DNA of 64,000 nt from Halobiforma lacisalsi AJ5 (GTDB taxonomy: Archaea; Halobacteriota; Halobacteria; Halobacteriales; Natrialbaceae), in contig NZ_CP019285.1 of assembly GCF_000226975.2 (NCBI RefSeq), positions 1,116,001 to 1,180,000 on the forward strand, given 5' to 3'. Shown piece by piece: positions 25,035 to 35,400 of this stretch (its first letter is position 1; each line of letters begins with the position of its first letter). The notes under the pieces are model-generated. The model worked only from the letters and a program-made list of their open reading frames with translations. It was not told the origin of the DNA and ran no database searches. The position numbers and the translations under genes were made by a program.

Positions 25035-25039
25035 TTTTT
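25035..25039 (+). terminator. Oligo-T terminator after the ferredoxin gene
   Basis: A run of five T 16 bp after the ferredoxin stop, with no strong hairpin before it, as usual for archaeal intrinsic termination. Confidence 0.45.
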
Positions 25040-25162
25040 ATCGCTCGCCCGGTCTCGAAGCGGTAGCTCTACCGTTTTCCGTTTTCCGTTCTCGTTCCCG
25101 TTCTCGAGTTCGACTCCCCCGCGCCGGCCGAGGCCGAAAGGATAACACCCCCGCGTTCGAGA

Positions 25163-26185
25163 GTGGGAGACGTGACACTCGCGTTCGTCTCGGCCACCGG
25201 TCCGGACCTCCTGCGGCTCGTCGCGCTCCCCGTCTTCGCCTGGGTCGCCATCCGGGACATCGAGACCCGGCGCGTCTCGAGTGGCGTCTGGATCCCGCTC
25301 TCGCTGCTCGGGGGCGCTCTGCTCGTCTGGGAGGCTCGCATCGCTCGAGCGGCCGGGGGCTACGCCTGGAGCCACGAGTTCCTCGTCCCGGCGGCGATCA
25401 GTCTCGGGCTGGTCGTCCCCATCGCCTACCTGTTCTGGTGGTTCGGCGGTTTCGGCGGGGCCGACGCGAAAGCCCTGCTCGCGCTCGCGCTTCTCTTTCC
25501 GACGTTCCCGGCGTATACGATCGGCTCCGTCACCGTTCCGGTCGCGACGACGCCGATCGGGTCGTTTTCGTTTACGATCCTGACGAACGCCGTCCTCGTC
25601 ACGATACTGATCCCGATCGCGCTCGCGGTCCGGAACGCGGCCGCGGGCCGGATCGCGCCCGTGATGTTCGTCGGCTGGCCCGTTGCCGTCGACCGACTGC
25701 CGGAGCGACACGGCCGCCTGCTCGAGACCCCCGAGGGGGTCTCCCGCGGCGGCCTCGATCTGGACGCCCTGCGGATGTATCTCCGGTGGCGCGGGCTCTC
25801 GCTCGCGGACCTCCGCGAGAACGGCGACACGCTGCGCGATCCGGCGACCCTCCCCGAGGAACCGAACCCGCCGACCGACGGCGCGGTGACGGCCGAGGTG
25901 CGAAGCGACGGCGGGAGCGACGCGACGTTCGCGGCGGAGACGAGTGCCGGCTCCGATGGCGACGGCTACGACGACCCCTGGGGAGCCGACGCCTTCCTCG
26001 CGGACATCGAGGGGTCGGCCTACGGGACGACACCCGAAGAGCTCCGCGAGGGACTCGAGGTCGTCGCCGATCCGGGGACGGAGACGGTCTGGATCTCGCC
26101 GGGAACGCCGTTCCTGGTGCCGGTGTTTCTGGGGCTCGTCGTCGGCCTGTTCTACGGGGATCTGTTGCTCGGCACGGTGCTGTAA
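25163..26185 (+). CDS. Prepilin/prearchaellin peptidase (A24 family, PibD/FlaK-like)
   Basis: 340 aa membrane aspartyl protease that cuts class III signal peptides of archaellins and type IV pilins. The two catalytic aspartates are in RDIETRRV and in GGADAKALLAL (the GxGD-type motif), each at the cytoplasmic end of a helix. About six helices are followed by a large cytoplasmic domain (about residues 165-310) and a final helix at the C-terminus. The start is a GTG at 25163; another GTG at 25172 is possible. No pilin genes are adjacent. Confidence 0.85.
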   Translation: MGDVTLAFVSATGPDLLRLVALPVFAWVAIRDIETRRVSSGVWIPLSLLGGALLVWEARIARAAGGYAWSHEFLVPAAISLGLVVPIAYLFWWFGGFGGADAKALLALALLFPTFPAYTIGSVTVPVATTPIGSFSFTILTNAVLVTILIPIALAVRNAAAGRIAPVMFVGWPVAVDRLPERHGRLLETPEGVSRGGLDLDALRMYLRWRGLSLADLRENGDTLRDPATLPEEPNPPTDGAVTAEVRSDGGSDATFAAETSAGSDGDGYDDPWGADAFLADIEGSAYGTTPEELREGLEVVADPGTETVWISPGTPFLVPVFLGLVVGLFYGDLLLGTVL

Positions 26186-26187
26186 GG

Positions 26188-26445
26188 TCAGTAAACTAGC
26201 CGCTCGTACAGCGGCACCAGCGCCGTCCAGAACAGGACGAAAGCCGCCCCGACGCCGACGACCGCGAGCCAGGCGGTCCCGGACGTGCCGGTTTGCGCAC
26301 CGGTCGCTTCCGTCGCCGGCGCGCCACTCAGAAGCAGGGCGAAGGTAGTCACGAACAGGACGAGACAGACGACGACGCTGCCGAGCTCGAGGGTTGTGGC
26401 GATAGGGTGGCTGCGAAAGCGGGCGACGAGGCTCGCGAGAGGCAT
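26188..26445 (-). CDS. Small two-helix membrane protein
   Basis: 85 aa with two hydrophobic segments (about 18-42 and 57-78) separated by a Thr/Gly/Ala-rich loop. The gene is tail-to-tail with the prepilin peptidase gene with only 2 bp between stops. Not recognised; its function is unknown. Confidence 0.62.
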   Translation of the reverse strand: MPLASLVARFRSHPIATTLELGSVVVCLVLFVTTFALLLSGAPATEATGAQTGTSGTAWLAVVGVGAAFVLFWTALVPLYERLVY

Positions 26446-26565
26446 CGTATACTCGAAGCTTGCAGCGAGGGGACAAAACGGTCACGGCGGCGGCCGAGAT
26501 CCGACCGCCCACGCCGGTCCCTGTGGGCCGGGCCGACCGATCGGGTCCGTTACGCGTCCGCTCGG

Positions 26566-27453
26566 TTATCCCGTCGAGCGGGTCCGTTCCCTCACCGACC
26601 CCTCCTCGTCGACGATCAACTCCAGGGTCTCGCCGTCTCGCGTCAGTTCGATCGCCACGGTCCAGGGATCGCGCGACCGGACCGTCGTGAAGCGGTCGGT
26701 CATCGCGAACTCGAACTCCCACTGGAACCGTTCCCTGGGGTCGGTTCCGTGCTCGCGGAGGAACGAGACGACCGCCGGGTGCTCGAGGAGGGATTTGCCG
26801 ACGGAGACGTAGTCGACGTTCCCACAACGTTCGCAGGATCGGTGGAGATAGAGGTCACGCTCCTCCGTGTGGGGGAACGGTGCTTCGGCTGCGGGCACGA
26901 ACCGGGATTCGATCGCGTGGGCACACGTCGGACAGACGCCGCGGTTGAACGCCAGAAGCTTGTGTCGATCGAACTGGTCCAGCCGCGAGAGCAACGCCTC
27001 CTCGTCGTCGACCGACCGCGACGGAATCCTGGTACTCGTGAGATAGAGGTGATCGCAGTCCGGACACTGGACGGTCAGGACACCGTCCTCGTAGGTCGCG
27101 GTTACGGCCGCCCCACAGCAGTAACAGTTCAACCCCACGTCGATCGGTGCCGTCGACTCGAGGCGCCGGAAGGTACCGCCCCGAAGCGTCCGGTACAGGG
27201 CCATCCCCTCCGGCCGGACCCGGTAGCCGTCCTCGGTTCGCTCCACGAAGTGGCCGACCAGCTTCTGCAGGTGGTAGTTAAACTGGCTGCTCCCGACCTC
27301 GTCGAAGCGGTCATACAGCTCCGAGAAGGAAAGCACGGGCGGTGCCCCCTTGCCGTCCCGTTCCTCGTTGAGAACGCGGATGATCCGTGCCCGCGTTTCG
27401 TCGCCGACCAGTGCGAACGCGTCCTCGGGTGCGAGATCGTCCCGCTCGGTCAT
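26566..27453 (-). CDS. ArsR-like winged-helix regulator with zinc ribbons
   Basis: 295 aa. An N-terminal winged helix (about residues 8-90: DAFALVGDETRARIIRVL, then SFSELYDRF and SSQFNYHLQKL as recognition helix) fits the haloarchaeal ArsR-like group. The rest holds cysteine pairs CYCCGA, CPDC, CPTC and CERC, enough for two zinc ribbons that may sense a ligand or redox state. It follows the MFS gene on the same strand after 71 bp and may control it. The start is the ATG at 27453. Confidence 0.8.
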   Translation of the reverse strand: MTERDDLAPEDAFALVGDETRARIIRVLNEERDGKGAPPVLSFSELYDRFDEVGSSQFNYHLQKLVGHFVERTEDGYRVRPEGMALYRTLRGGTFRRLESTAPIDVGLNCYCCGAAVTATYEDGVLTVQCPDCDHLYLTSTRIPSRSVDDEEALLSRLDQFDRHKLLAFNRGVCPTCAHAIESRFVPAAEAPFPHTEERDLYLHRSCERCGNVDYVSVGKSLLEHPAVVSFLREHGTDPRERFQWEFEFAMTDRFTTVRSRDPWTVAIELTRDGETLELIVDEEGSVRERTRSTG

Positions 27454-27524
27454 ACTGGGGTCCAGTTTCCGCCTCTCCGAAAAAGAACCGGCCCACTTCT
27501 CGGTTCCACGATCCCTCCCAGACG

Positions 27525-28742
27525 TCAGTCCGCAGGAGCCGCGTCGTCGGCCGTCGACGCACCGATCGGCCGAACCGGCGACGTCGAGAGCCAGAGCAGT
27601 CCGCCGCCCGCCGCGATAGCGATTCCCGCCGCCGTGAGGAATCGGAGCAAGCCGATCGCGGCCGAGACCTCGCCGGCGGCGATCTTCGCGATACCGGCAG
27701 TCACCGAGATCGCCATCGACGCTCCCGAAAGCACGGTCGCGCGTCCCATGTCGTCCAACCGATCGTTGAGGTACTGATCGCGGATCGGCTGAACGATCAC
27801 GCGAACGCACCGGTTGAGAAACAGGACCGGTACGACGAGCGCCGGAATTCCGATGACGCCGAGAAAGGCGATGCCGTATACGGGGGCGAGTAACGGAAGC
27901 ACGCCGTCGGCCCCCAGCCGATCGGAGATCCACTCCGTCGTCGAGGCTGCGCCGGCCGCGACGAGCTTGAAACCCGCGTACAGCAATCCCAACCCCGATA
28001 CGGAGATCCCGACTTCCTCGAGGACGGGTTGCTCGAAGGTCCTGACAACCGAGTACAGCCCGTGAAAGAGGGCCACGTACGCGACGAACCAGCGGAGCTC
28101 CGGGCGGCGGGCCTGTACCCGGAGGACGCGGACGGCCTCCCGGACCGACAGAGAGTCGGACGACGGCATCCGGTCGGTTCGAACGTCGCCGACGGATGGC
28201 GACGTGAACAGGATCGGGACGCCGAGGGCGGCAAGCACCGCGTTGGCGAGGAACGGACTGTTCCAGCCGATGAAGGCTGCGAGCGTCCCCGCGGCGGCAG
28301 CGGTCGCCGCCTCGAAGGTCAACTCGATCGTCATCGCACGGGACCGGTACCGGGTAAACTCGTCGTCGTCGCCGACGGCGGCGAGGAGTTCGTACAGCCA
28401 CGCGTCGGCCGTTCCCGACCGAAACGCCCACGCGAACGCCCAGAGGACGTGCAACAGGAGATACCCGATCGGCGACTCGACGACGACGTATCCCGCCATG
28501 AACGCCACGGAGAGGACGTTGCCGACGGCGAGAGCGGTCCGTCGATCGAGTCGATCCCCCACGTACCCCGTCGGCAGTTCCGCCACGACGACTGCGATCG
28601 AGAACGCGCCCATTATCAGCCCGATCTCGTCGAGCCCGAACCCGCGAACCCGCTCGAGGTAGAGGACGCTCAGTGGGAGATAGAAGCCGTTCGATACCGA
28701 GAGCCGGTAGGCGTAGAACCGCCAGGTGATCGACCGCACCAT
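27525..28742 (-). CDS. MFS transporter
   Basis: 405 aa, about 12 helices. The helix 2-3 loop reads GYVGDRLDRRTALAV (motif A), and helix 1 is WRFYAYRLSVSNGFYLP. This looks like the haloarchaeal efflux-type branch; the substrate is unknown. It precedes the zinc-ribbon regulator gene in what may be a two-gene unit. An AT-rich stretch just upstream (28770-28830) should hold its promoter. Confidence 0.87.
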   Translation of the reverse strand: MVRSITWRFYAYRLSVSNGFYLPLSVLYLERVRGFGLDEIGLIMGAFSIAVVVAELPTGYVGDRLDRRTALAVGNVLSVAFMAGYVVVESPIGYLLLHVLWAFAWAFRSGTADAWLYELLAAVGDDDEFTRYRSRAMTIELTFEAATAAAAGTLAAFIGWNSPFLANAVLAALGVPILFTSPSVGDVRTDRMPSSDSLSVREAVRVLRVQARRPELRWFVAYVALFHGLYSVVRTFEQPVLEEVGISVSGLGLLYAGFKLVAAGAASTTEWISDRLGADGVLPLLAPVYGIAFLGVIGIPALVVPVLFLNRCVRVIVQPIRDQYLNDRLDDMGRATVLSGASMAISVTAGIAKIAAGEVSAAIGLLRFLTAAGIAIAAGGGLLWLSTSPVRPIGASTADDAAPAD

Positions 28743-28854
28743 CGTCGGCTACCGCTACGCCTATCGGAAAGATGTAATTTTCCGGAATCTGATTTTTGTA
28801 ACGGGATTTGCTATACGCTATTCGAGTAAACGAACCGAAAAGAAAACGGTCCGG

Positions 28855-29274
28855 TCAGGTTCGAGACTCGATATCCGCGGCGATGTCGTCGAGTTCGTCG
28901 TCCTCGAGGTCGGGGCGGTCGCCCGCGACCGCGTGGATCGGGCCGCCGCCGTCGCCCTCGAACCGGGGGACGATGTGACAGTGGACGTGGGGCACCTCCT
29001 GGCCGGCGGCCTCGCCGTTGTTGAACGCGACGGTCGTCGCGTCGGCGTCGACCGCCTCCTCGACCGCCGGGACCATGCGGTGGATCGTCGCGTAGAGATC
29101 CTCCGCGACGTCCTCTGGGACGTCGTCCAGCCGTTCGTACTCGTCTTTCGGGATCACCAGCGTGTGCCCGGGCGCGAGCGGGTTCGCGTCCAGGAACGCC
29201 AGCGTGGTCTCGTCTTCGTACACGACGCGTGCGGGAATCTCTCCCTCGACGATCTGGCTGAAGATCGTACTCAT
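28855..29274 (-). CDS. HIT family nucleotide hydrolase/transferase
   Basis: 139 aa with the histidine triad HVHCH (H96, H98, H100) that attacks the alpha-phosphate of adenylylated substrates. The front half (FSQIVEGEIPARVVYEDE, FLDANPLAPGH) is typical of HinT-like proteins. Removal of AMP from side products is the usual role. The start MSTIFSQIV is unambiguous. Next to a divergent small membrane protein gene. Confidence 0.94.
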   Translation of the reverse strand: MSTIFSQIVEGEIPARVVYEDETTLAFLDANPLAPGHTLVIPKDEYERLDDVPEDVAEDLYATIHRMVPAVEEAVDADATTVAFNNGEAAGQEVPHVHCHIVPRFEGDGGGPIHAVAGDRPDLEDDELDDIAADIESRT

Positions 29275-29387
29275 ACGCGAGTGTGTGTCGGCTCGCCGTA
29301 AGAAGGTTACCCGCTCGCGTCGGCGGCCTGCCGGCCGAACGCCCCGCGCTCGACACGTTCATTACTGGTCCGCCGGCAACTAGCACC

Positions 29388-29552
29388 GTGATCGACCGCA
29401 GTAAAGCAGCCGTTCGTGCGTTTCTCGAGGCCGAGCGTCGGTTCCACGCGATGGTGCCGGTCCCGGACGTCTACAGCATGCTGTTCGTCCGGACGCTGCT
29501 GTGGTTTACGTTCTTCGCACTGCTCTACACGCTGGTCACGGCGGTCGTGTAG
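29388..29552 (+). CDS. Small single-helix membrane protein
   Basis: 54 aa from a GTG. An amphipathic basic N-terminus (DRSKAAVRAFLEAERRFH) is followed by one hydrophobic helix (about 32-53). Small proteins with this look are common in haloarchaea; function unknown. The stop lies 33 bp from the end of the converging uracil-DNA glycosylase gene. Confidence 0.6.
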   Translation: MIDRSKAAVRAFLEAERRFHAMVPVPDVYSMLFVRTLLWFTFFALLYTLVTAVV

Positions 29553-29585
29553 GCGGGGACGCTACGGTCTGGCCGCCGTGTCCGT

Positions 29586-30416
29586 TCAGATGGCCGCCTC
29601 GAGGGCGTCCCGGATCGCGGCCCGGTACTCCGCCGGTTCGTAGCCGAGGCGGCCGATCCAGACGTCCTGGTACGAGGGGTGGAACACGGGAACGAGGTGG
29701 ACGCCCAGCGCGTCGCAGCGAATCGGCTCGAGGACGCTATCGACGAACCCGTCGAGTCGCGGGCCGTCCTCGACGTCCTCGCCCGCCGCTCGTTCCGCCG
29801 CTCGTTCCGCCGCTCGTTCCGCCGCTCGTTCCGCCGCTCGTTCCGCCGCTCGTTCCGCCGCTCGTTCCGCCGCGAGCATCGTCTTCGTCGCGTGCTTTCC
29901 CGTCGCGAGGACGATCGCCGGGTCGACGACCTCGAGTTCCGTCAACAGGTGTGGCCGGCAGTTCGAACGCTCCTCGGGTGTCGGCTCCCGGTTCGTCGTC
30001 TCGTCCGCCGGATCGTGGCTCGCGGTTTCACCGCTCGCCGACTCCGAGGCACCACGCGCCTCGCTCGGGAAACACTTCACCGCGTTCGTGTAGTAGGCAT
30101 CGTCCCCGAAGCCGACGCGCTCGAGCAGCCGTCTGATCCGCCGGCCGGAGTGACGCGAAGTGTAGGCCTTCCCCGTCCAGTTGCCGCCCTTCCAGCGGTC
30201 GGCGTCCGGGTTCCCGTAGCCGGGCGCTTCGCCGACGACGACGATGCTCGCGTCCTCGGGGCCGTTTCCCCACGAGATGCGCTCGCGGGCGTCGACGAGC
30301 GCCGGACACCGGGTACAGTCGGGCTCGAGTTCGAGTCCGTGGTCGTCGTCGGGGAACGCCGGGTCGGCCGGACGGCCGCTCCCCCTCGAATCGGGATCGG
30401 AATCGCGAGGAGACAC
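29586..30416 (-). CDS. Family-4-like uracil-DNA glycosylase with an (ERAA)7 insert
   Basis: 276 aa DNA repair enzyme that removes uracil from DNA. Cysteines C34, C37, C115 and C153 are arranged as the [4Fe-4S] ligands of family 4 UDGs. The water-activating motif GEAPG is at 62-66, and FHPSY with the catalytic-loop HPS is at 246-248. Between the strand ending LATGKHATKTML and the next conserved strand, residues 184-211 are seven exact copies of ERAA, coded by a 12-bp tandem repeat. These should extend a surface helix. An acidic loop at 120-150 is also longer than usual. Confidence 0.85.
   Translation of the reverse strand: MSPRDSDPDSRGSGRPADPAFPDDDHGLELEPDCTRCPALVDARERISWGNGPEDASIVVVGEAPGYGNPDADRWKGGNWTGKAYTSRHSGRRIRRLLERVGFGDDAYYTNAVKCFPSEARGASESASGETASHDPADETTNREPTPEERSNCRPHLLTELEVVDPAIVLATGKHATKTMLAAERAAERAAERAAERAAERAAERAAERAAGEDVEDGPRLDGFVDSVLEPIRCDALGVHLVPVFHPSYQDVWIGRLGYEPAEYRAAIRDALEAAI
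29784..29867. repeat. Seven exact 12-bp tandem repeats (cgccgctcgttc) inside the UDG gene
   Basis: 84 bp, no mismatch among seven units, followed by a diverged eighth. The period is a multiple of three, so gain or loss of units keeps the frame and only changes helix length. Confidence 0.9.
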
Positions 30417-30505
30417 GGACGACGCCAGGGGTCGGAGGCGCTTATGCTGGACGGTTCGATCCGGGTGACGATTCCGCCGGAGACGTCGTTCCCCCGTGCG
30501 AGGGG

Positions 30506-30514
30506 ATAAATTTA
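30506..30514 (+). promoter_or_regulatory. TATA box of the small membrane protein gene at 30542
   Basis: ATAAATTTA, 28-36 bp before the ATG, the right distance for a leaderless or nearly leaderless transcript. Confidence 0.6.
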
Positions 30515-30541
30515 CCTTCGCCGAGCGTCTCTGACCGCATA

Positions 30542-30772
30542 ATGTCGTCAGAACTCCTCGTCGAATCGCTGTCCGTACTCCTCTATACCGCCGCCGCGGC
30601 GCTGCTCACGGCGGGTGGGACACTCGCGGAGTACACCAGCCTGCAGCACTACGGCTCCGGCGAACTGATGGTCGCACTGTGGCTCGCCGCCATCGGCGGC
30701 GTCATGCTCTACGCCGGCGTCTACGGGATCGCTTACCAGAAGGTCCTCGCGCGGGTCGTCGCCCACCGGTAA
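30542..30772 (+). CDS. Small two-helix membrane protein
   Basis: 76 aa. The N-terminal segment MSSELLVESLSVLLYTAAAA leads into a first helix; a loop (TSLQHYGSGELM) and a second helix (about 42-63) follow, then a basic end. The clear TATA box and clean ATG support a real gene. Function not recognised. Confidence 0.68.
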   Translation: MSSELLVESLSVLLYTAAAALLTAGGTLAEYTSLQHYGSGELMVALWLAAIGGVMLYAGVYGIAYQKVLARVVAHR

Positions 30773-31084
30773 AGCCCGGACAACGACCGCGAGCCGTACC
30801 CGATTTTCCGCACAGCATTCCCCTCGAGCCGCGCCGCCGCTTCGTCCACCCGAGCGTTCCGAGGGGCCGCCGATTCGAGGCTCCCGTGGTGTGGTTCTCC
30901 CGACCGGGATCCGGGAGGAACGTCTGGGGGCGCGGGCGCGGTGCGTTTCCGCCGCTCTCGGGCGACCCGCGGCCCGGGGAGTCTGGAACTTGGATCGGCG
31001 AACGCGAACGCGAACGCGAACGAGAATGCGAACTTCCGCCACCGGTGCATACAATGCGGTCGGAGCGCGAGTACCGACGCATCG
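30773..31084. other. Intergenic region with a hexanucleotide repeat
   Basis: 312 bp before the MFS gene. It holds the six-unit repeat (gcgaac) at 30998-31033 and no TATA box at the expected distance from the ATG at 31085. An upstream in-frame extension of the MFS gene through the repeat exists but has poor coding character. Confidence 0.5.
30998..31033. repeat. Six 6-bp tandem repeats (gcgaac)
   Basis: Units 1-4 and 6 are exact; unit 5 reads gagaat. Located about 50-90 bp before the chosen start of the MFS gene. Confidence 0.85.
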
Positions 31085-32341
31085 ATGTCGACGCCGATAC
31101 CGACACACGTCGCCGACCGGGCCAGGCGACTTCGGCGCCTCGGGGCCGAACTCTGGAGCGAGGGCCGGGGTCCGATCCTCGTCGCCGTCGCCGGCGGCTG
31201 GTTCCTCTCGCTCGGGGTCCGGATGATCTACCCCGCCGTCTTGCCCCAACTGCGGGCCGCCTACGGTCTCGACCTGACGCGGTCGGGACTGCTCATCACC
31301 GCGCTCTGGGTGGCGTACGCGCTCGGACAGCTCCCCGGCGGTGTCCTCGACGATCGGATCGGCGGCGGCCGCGTCCTCGTCGCGAGTACCGGCGTCTCGG
31401 CGGTCGCGCTGACGTTCGTCGTCGTCGCGGGCTCGGTCCCGGTACTGTTCGCAGCGACGATCCTGTTCGGCTTCGCGACCGCGCTGTACGGCGTCGCCCG
31501 GTTTACGATCCTCACGACGAACTACCCCGACCACGGTGGGACCGCGATCGGGCTGACGATGGCCGCGGGCGATCTCGGCAACACCCTCCTGCCGCCGCTT
31601 GCCGGCGCGCTCGCGGTCGCGCTCGCCTGGGAACTGGGCTTTGCCGCCGCGATCCCGCTGTTTCTCCTCGCGACCGTCGGCATCCACCTCACCGTGCCGG
31701 GCGACGGCTCGAGCGGCGGGACCGCGTCGGCCTCGAACGGGAGCGGGCCCGGTTTCCTCGAGACCCTTCGCAGGATCGGCGGTGCCCTGCGAGGGCGGGC
31801 GGTCCTGACCGTCGCGGGGGTTCAGACGCTCGGGTACTGCGTCTGGCAGGCGTTCACGGGCTTTTACCCCACGTATCTCGTCGAGGCGAAGGGGATCGCG
31901 CCGACGACCGCGACGGTCCTGTTCGGCGGCTTCTTCGCGCTCGGGACGCTCGTGAAGCCGCTGGCCGGATCAGCGTACGACGCCCGCGGAATGCGCCGCT
32001 CGCTGCCGGTCGTCCTCCTCGCGATCACGGCCGCGATGGCGTTGCTTCCGCTCGTCGAGGGGATCGCCGCGTTGACTGCCGTCACCGCGCTCGCCAGCGG
32101 CGTCCTCGGATACGGGACGATCACGCTCACCTACCTCACGAACGCGCTCCCCGAGGACGTCCAGGGGACCGGCCTGGGATCGTTGCGGACCGGTTACATG
32201 CTGATCGGGGCCGGGAGTCCGACGGTCGTGGGGGCGCTGGCGGACGCCGGTTACTTCGACGAGGCGTTTCTCCTGCTGGCGGCCGTCGCCGGGGTGGCGC
32301 TTGCACTCTCGCTTTCGGTCCCGTCGACGGGGTCCGCCTGA
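31085..32341 (+). CDS. MFS transporter
   Basis: 418 aa from the ATG at 31085 (MSTPIPTHVADRARRLRRLG); the 48 residues that could precede it come from the hexanucleotide repeat and look non-coding. About 12 helices; the motif-A loop is GGVLDDRIGGGRVLV. The second half has a typical helix-7/8 region (FTGFYPTYLVEAKGI). Substrate unknown. The gene ends 94 bp before ileS, with an independent T-rich promoter between them. Confidence 0.85.
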   Translation: MSTPIPTHVADRARRLRRLGAELWSEGRGPILVAVAGGWFLSLGVRMIYPAVLPQLRAAYGLDLTRSGLLITALWVAYALGQLPGGVLDDRIGGGRVLVASTGVSAVALTFVVVAGSVPVLFAATILFGFATALYGVARFTILTTNYPDHGGTAIGLTMAAGDLGNTLLPPLAGALAVALAWELGFAAAIPLFLLATVGIHLTVPGDGSSGGTASASNGSGPGFLETLRRIGGALRGRAVLTVAGVQTLGYCVWQAFTGFYPTYLVEAKGIAPTTATVLFGGFFALGTLVKPLAGSAYDARGMRRSLPVVLLAITAAMALLPLVEGIAALTAVTALASGVLGYGTITLTYLTNALPEDVQGTGLGSLRTGYMLIGAGSPTVVGALADAGYFDEAFLLLAAVAGVALALSLSVPSTGSA

Positions 32342-32434
32342 CGGCTGCCGCGGTGGCGATCGCGGCGAGCACACGTGCCACTCGAGAACGCACGGACCGA
32401 TTCTCCTTTAGTCTCGGAGCGAATCACGTCACCT

Positions 32435-35400
32435 ATGAGCAGATTCGGCGAGGTCGACGACCAGTACGATCCGCACGCCTTGGAGCAGCGGGTCTTCGAC
32501 TACTGGGACGACGTCGACGCCTACGAGCAGACGGTCGAGCACCGCTCCGACGGTGAATCGTTCTTCTTCGTCGACGGGCCGCCGTACACCTCCGGGTCGG
32601 CCCACATGGGGACCACCTGGAACAAGACGCTGAAGGACGTCTACCTCCGGTTCTTCCGGATGCAGGGGTACGACGTCACCGACCGGCCCGGCTACGACAT
32701 GCACGGGCTCCCCATCGAGACCCGCGTCGAGGAGCAACTCGGGTTCGAGAACAAGAAGGACATCGAGGAGTACGGCGAGGAGAACTTCATCGAGGCCTGC
32801 AAGGAGTACGCCGAGGAGCAACTCGAGGGCCTGCAGGAGGACTTCCAGGACTTCGGCGTCTGGATGGACTGGTCGGACCCCTACAAGACGGTCCGGCCGG
32901 AGTACATGGAGGCCGCCTGGTGGGGCTTTGCGAAGGCTGCCGAACGGGGCCTGGTCGAGAAGGGCCACCGTTCGATCTCGCAGTGTCCCCGGTGTGAGAC
33001 GGCCATCGCGAACAACGAAGTCGAGTACGAGGACGTCGAGGACCCCTCGATCTACGTCAAATTCGACCTCGCCGATCGCGAGGGATCGATCGTCATCTGG
33101 ACGACCACGCCCTGGACGATCCCCGCGAACACCTTCGTCGCCGTCGACGAGGAGGGCGACTACGTCGGCGTCCGCGCGGAGAAAGACGGTGAGGCGGAAC
33201 TGCTGTACGTCGCCGAGGCCAAACACGAGGAGGTCCTCAAAGAAGGTCGGTACGAGGACTACGAGATCGTCGAGGAACTGACCGGCGAGGAACTGATCGG
33301 CTGGTCGTACGACCACCCGCTCGCCGAGGAGGTCCCCGACCACCCCGACCACGAGGGCGCGGGCGAGGTCTACGCCGCCGACTACGTCGACACGGGCGGC
33401 GACGGTACAGGGCTCGTTCACTCCGCACCGGGCCACGGTGAGGAGGACTTCGAGCGCGGCCGCGAACTCGGCTTCCCCATCTTCTGTCCCGTCGGCGGCG
33501 ACGGCGTCTACACCGACGAGGCCGGCAAGTACGAGGGCCAGTTCGTCAAAGAGGCCGACGACGAGATCATCGCCGACCTCGAGGACAACGGCGCGTTGCT
33601 CGCGTCGAGCACCGTCCACCACAGCTACGGCCACTGCTGGCGCTGTGACACGGGCATCATCCAGATCGTCACCGACCAGTGGTTCATCACGATCACGGAC
33701 GTCAAGGACGAACTCTTGGAGAACATCGAGGACAGCCAGTGGCACCCCGACTGGGCCCGGGACAACCGCTTCCGTGACTTCGTCGAGGAAGCGCCGGACT
33801 GGAACGTCTCCCGGCAGCGCTACTGGGGCATCCCGCTCCCCGTCTGGACGCCCGAGGACCGTGACGACGACGAGGACCGGATCGTCGTCAGCGACCGCGA
33901 GGAACTCGCCGAACGGGTCGACCAGGACGTCGACCCCGACGAGGTCGACCTCCACAAGGACACCGTCGACGACCTGACGATCACCGAGGACGGCACGACC
34001 TACACCCGCGTTCCCGACGTCTTCGACGTCTGGCTCGACTCCTCCGTGGCGTCGTGGGGCACGCTCGACTTCCCCGAAGACGACAGCAAGTTCGACGAAC
34101 TCTGGCCCGCGGACTTCATCCTCGAGGCCCACGACCAGACGCGTGGCTGGTTCTGGTCCCAGCTCGGAATGGGAACGGCGGCGCTCGGCGAGATCCCCTA
34201 CGAGGAGGTCCTGATGCACGGCCACGCGCTGATGCCCGACGGCCGCGCGATGAGCAAGTCCAAGGACATCCTCATCGACCCCCACGAGGCGATCGACCGC
34301 CACGGCCGGGACGTCATGCGGCTGTTCCTCCTCTCTAACAACCCGCAGGGCGACGACATGCGGTTCTCCTGGGACGGCATGCAGACGATGGAGGACCACC
34401 TCCGGACGCTGTGGAACGTCTTCCGGTTCCCGCTGCCGTACATGCGCCTGGACGACTTCGATCCCCAGGAGACGACCCTGGAAGACGTGGACGAGGACCT
34501 CGAACTCGTCGACGAGTGGGTGCTCGCCCGGCTGCAGTCCACGAAGGCCGAGATGACCGAGCACTTCGATGACCGCCGCCAGGACAAGGCCGTCGACGCC
34601 CTCCTCGAGTTCGTCGTCGAGGACGTCTCGCGGTTCTACGTCCAGGCCGTCCGCGAGCGCATGTGGGAGGAAGACGACAGCGCCTCCAAGGAGGCCGCCT
34701 ACGCGACGATCTACCGCGTGTTGCGGGAGACGGTCGCCCTGCTCGCGCCGTACGCGCCGTTCATCACCGACGAGATCTACGGCACGCTGACCGGCGACGC
34801 CGGATACGACACTGTCCACATGGAAGACTGGCCCGAGATCGAGGAGGACTGGGTCGACGAACAACTCGAGGAAGACGTCGCCTTCCTGCGGGCGATCGAG
34901 GAAGCGGGTGCGAACGCCCGCCAGCAGGCCGGTCGCAAGCTTCGCTGGCCCGTTCCGCGAGTCGTCGTCGCGGCCGACGACGACCGCGCTGCCGAAGCGG
35001 TCGAGCGCCACACCGATCTGCTCGCCGAACGGCTCAACGCCCGCGAGATCGAACTCGTCTCCGCGGAGGACCGCTGGGAGGAGCTCCAGTACAGCGCCGA
35101 GGCGGACATGAGCGAACTCGGCCCCGCCTTCGGCGATCGCGCCGGACGGGTGATGAACGCACTCAACGAGGCCCGGATCGACGAGCCTGACCTCGACCTG
35201 CTCGAGGACGCGGTCTCCGACGTCCTCGAGGAGGGCGAGTCGATCACCGAGGAAATGGTCTCGTTCGTCACCGAGACGCCCGACGACATCGCGGGAACCG
35301 CGTTCGGGCTGAACGGCGACGACCGCGGCGTCGCCTACGTCGACGCCTCGCTGACCGAGGACATCGAGAGCGAGGGCTACGCCCGCGAGGTCATCCGCCG

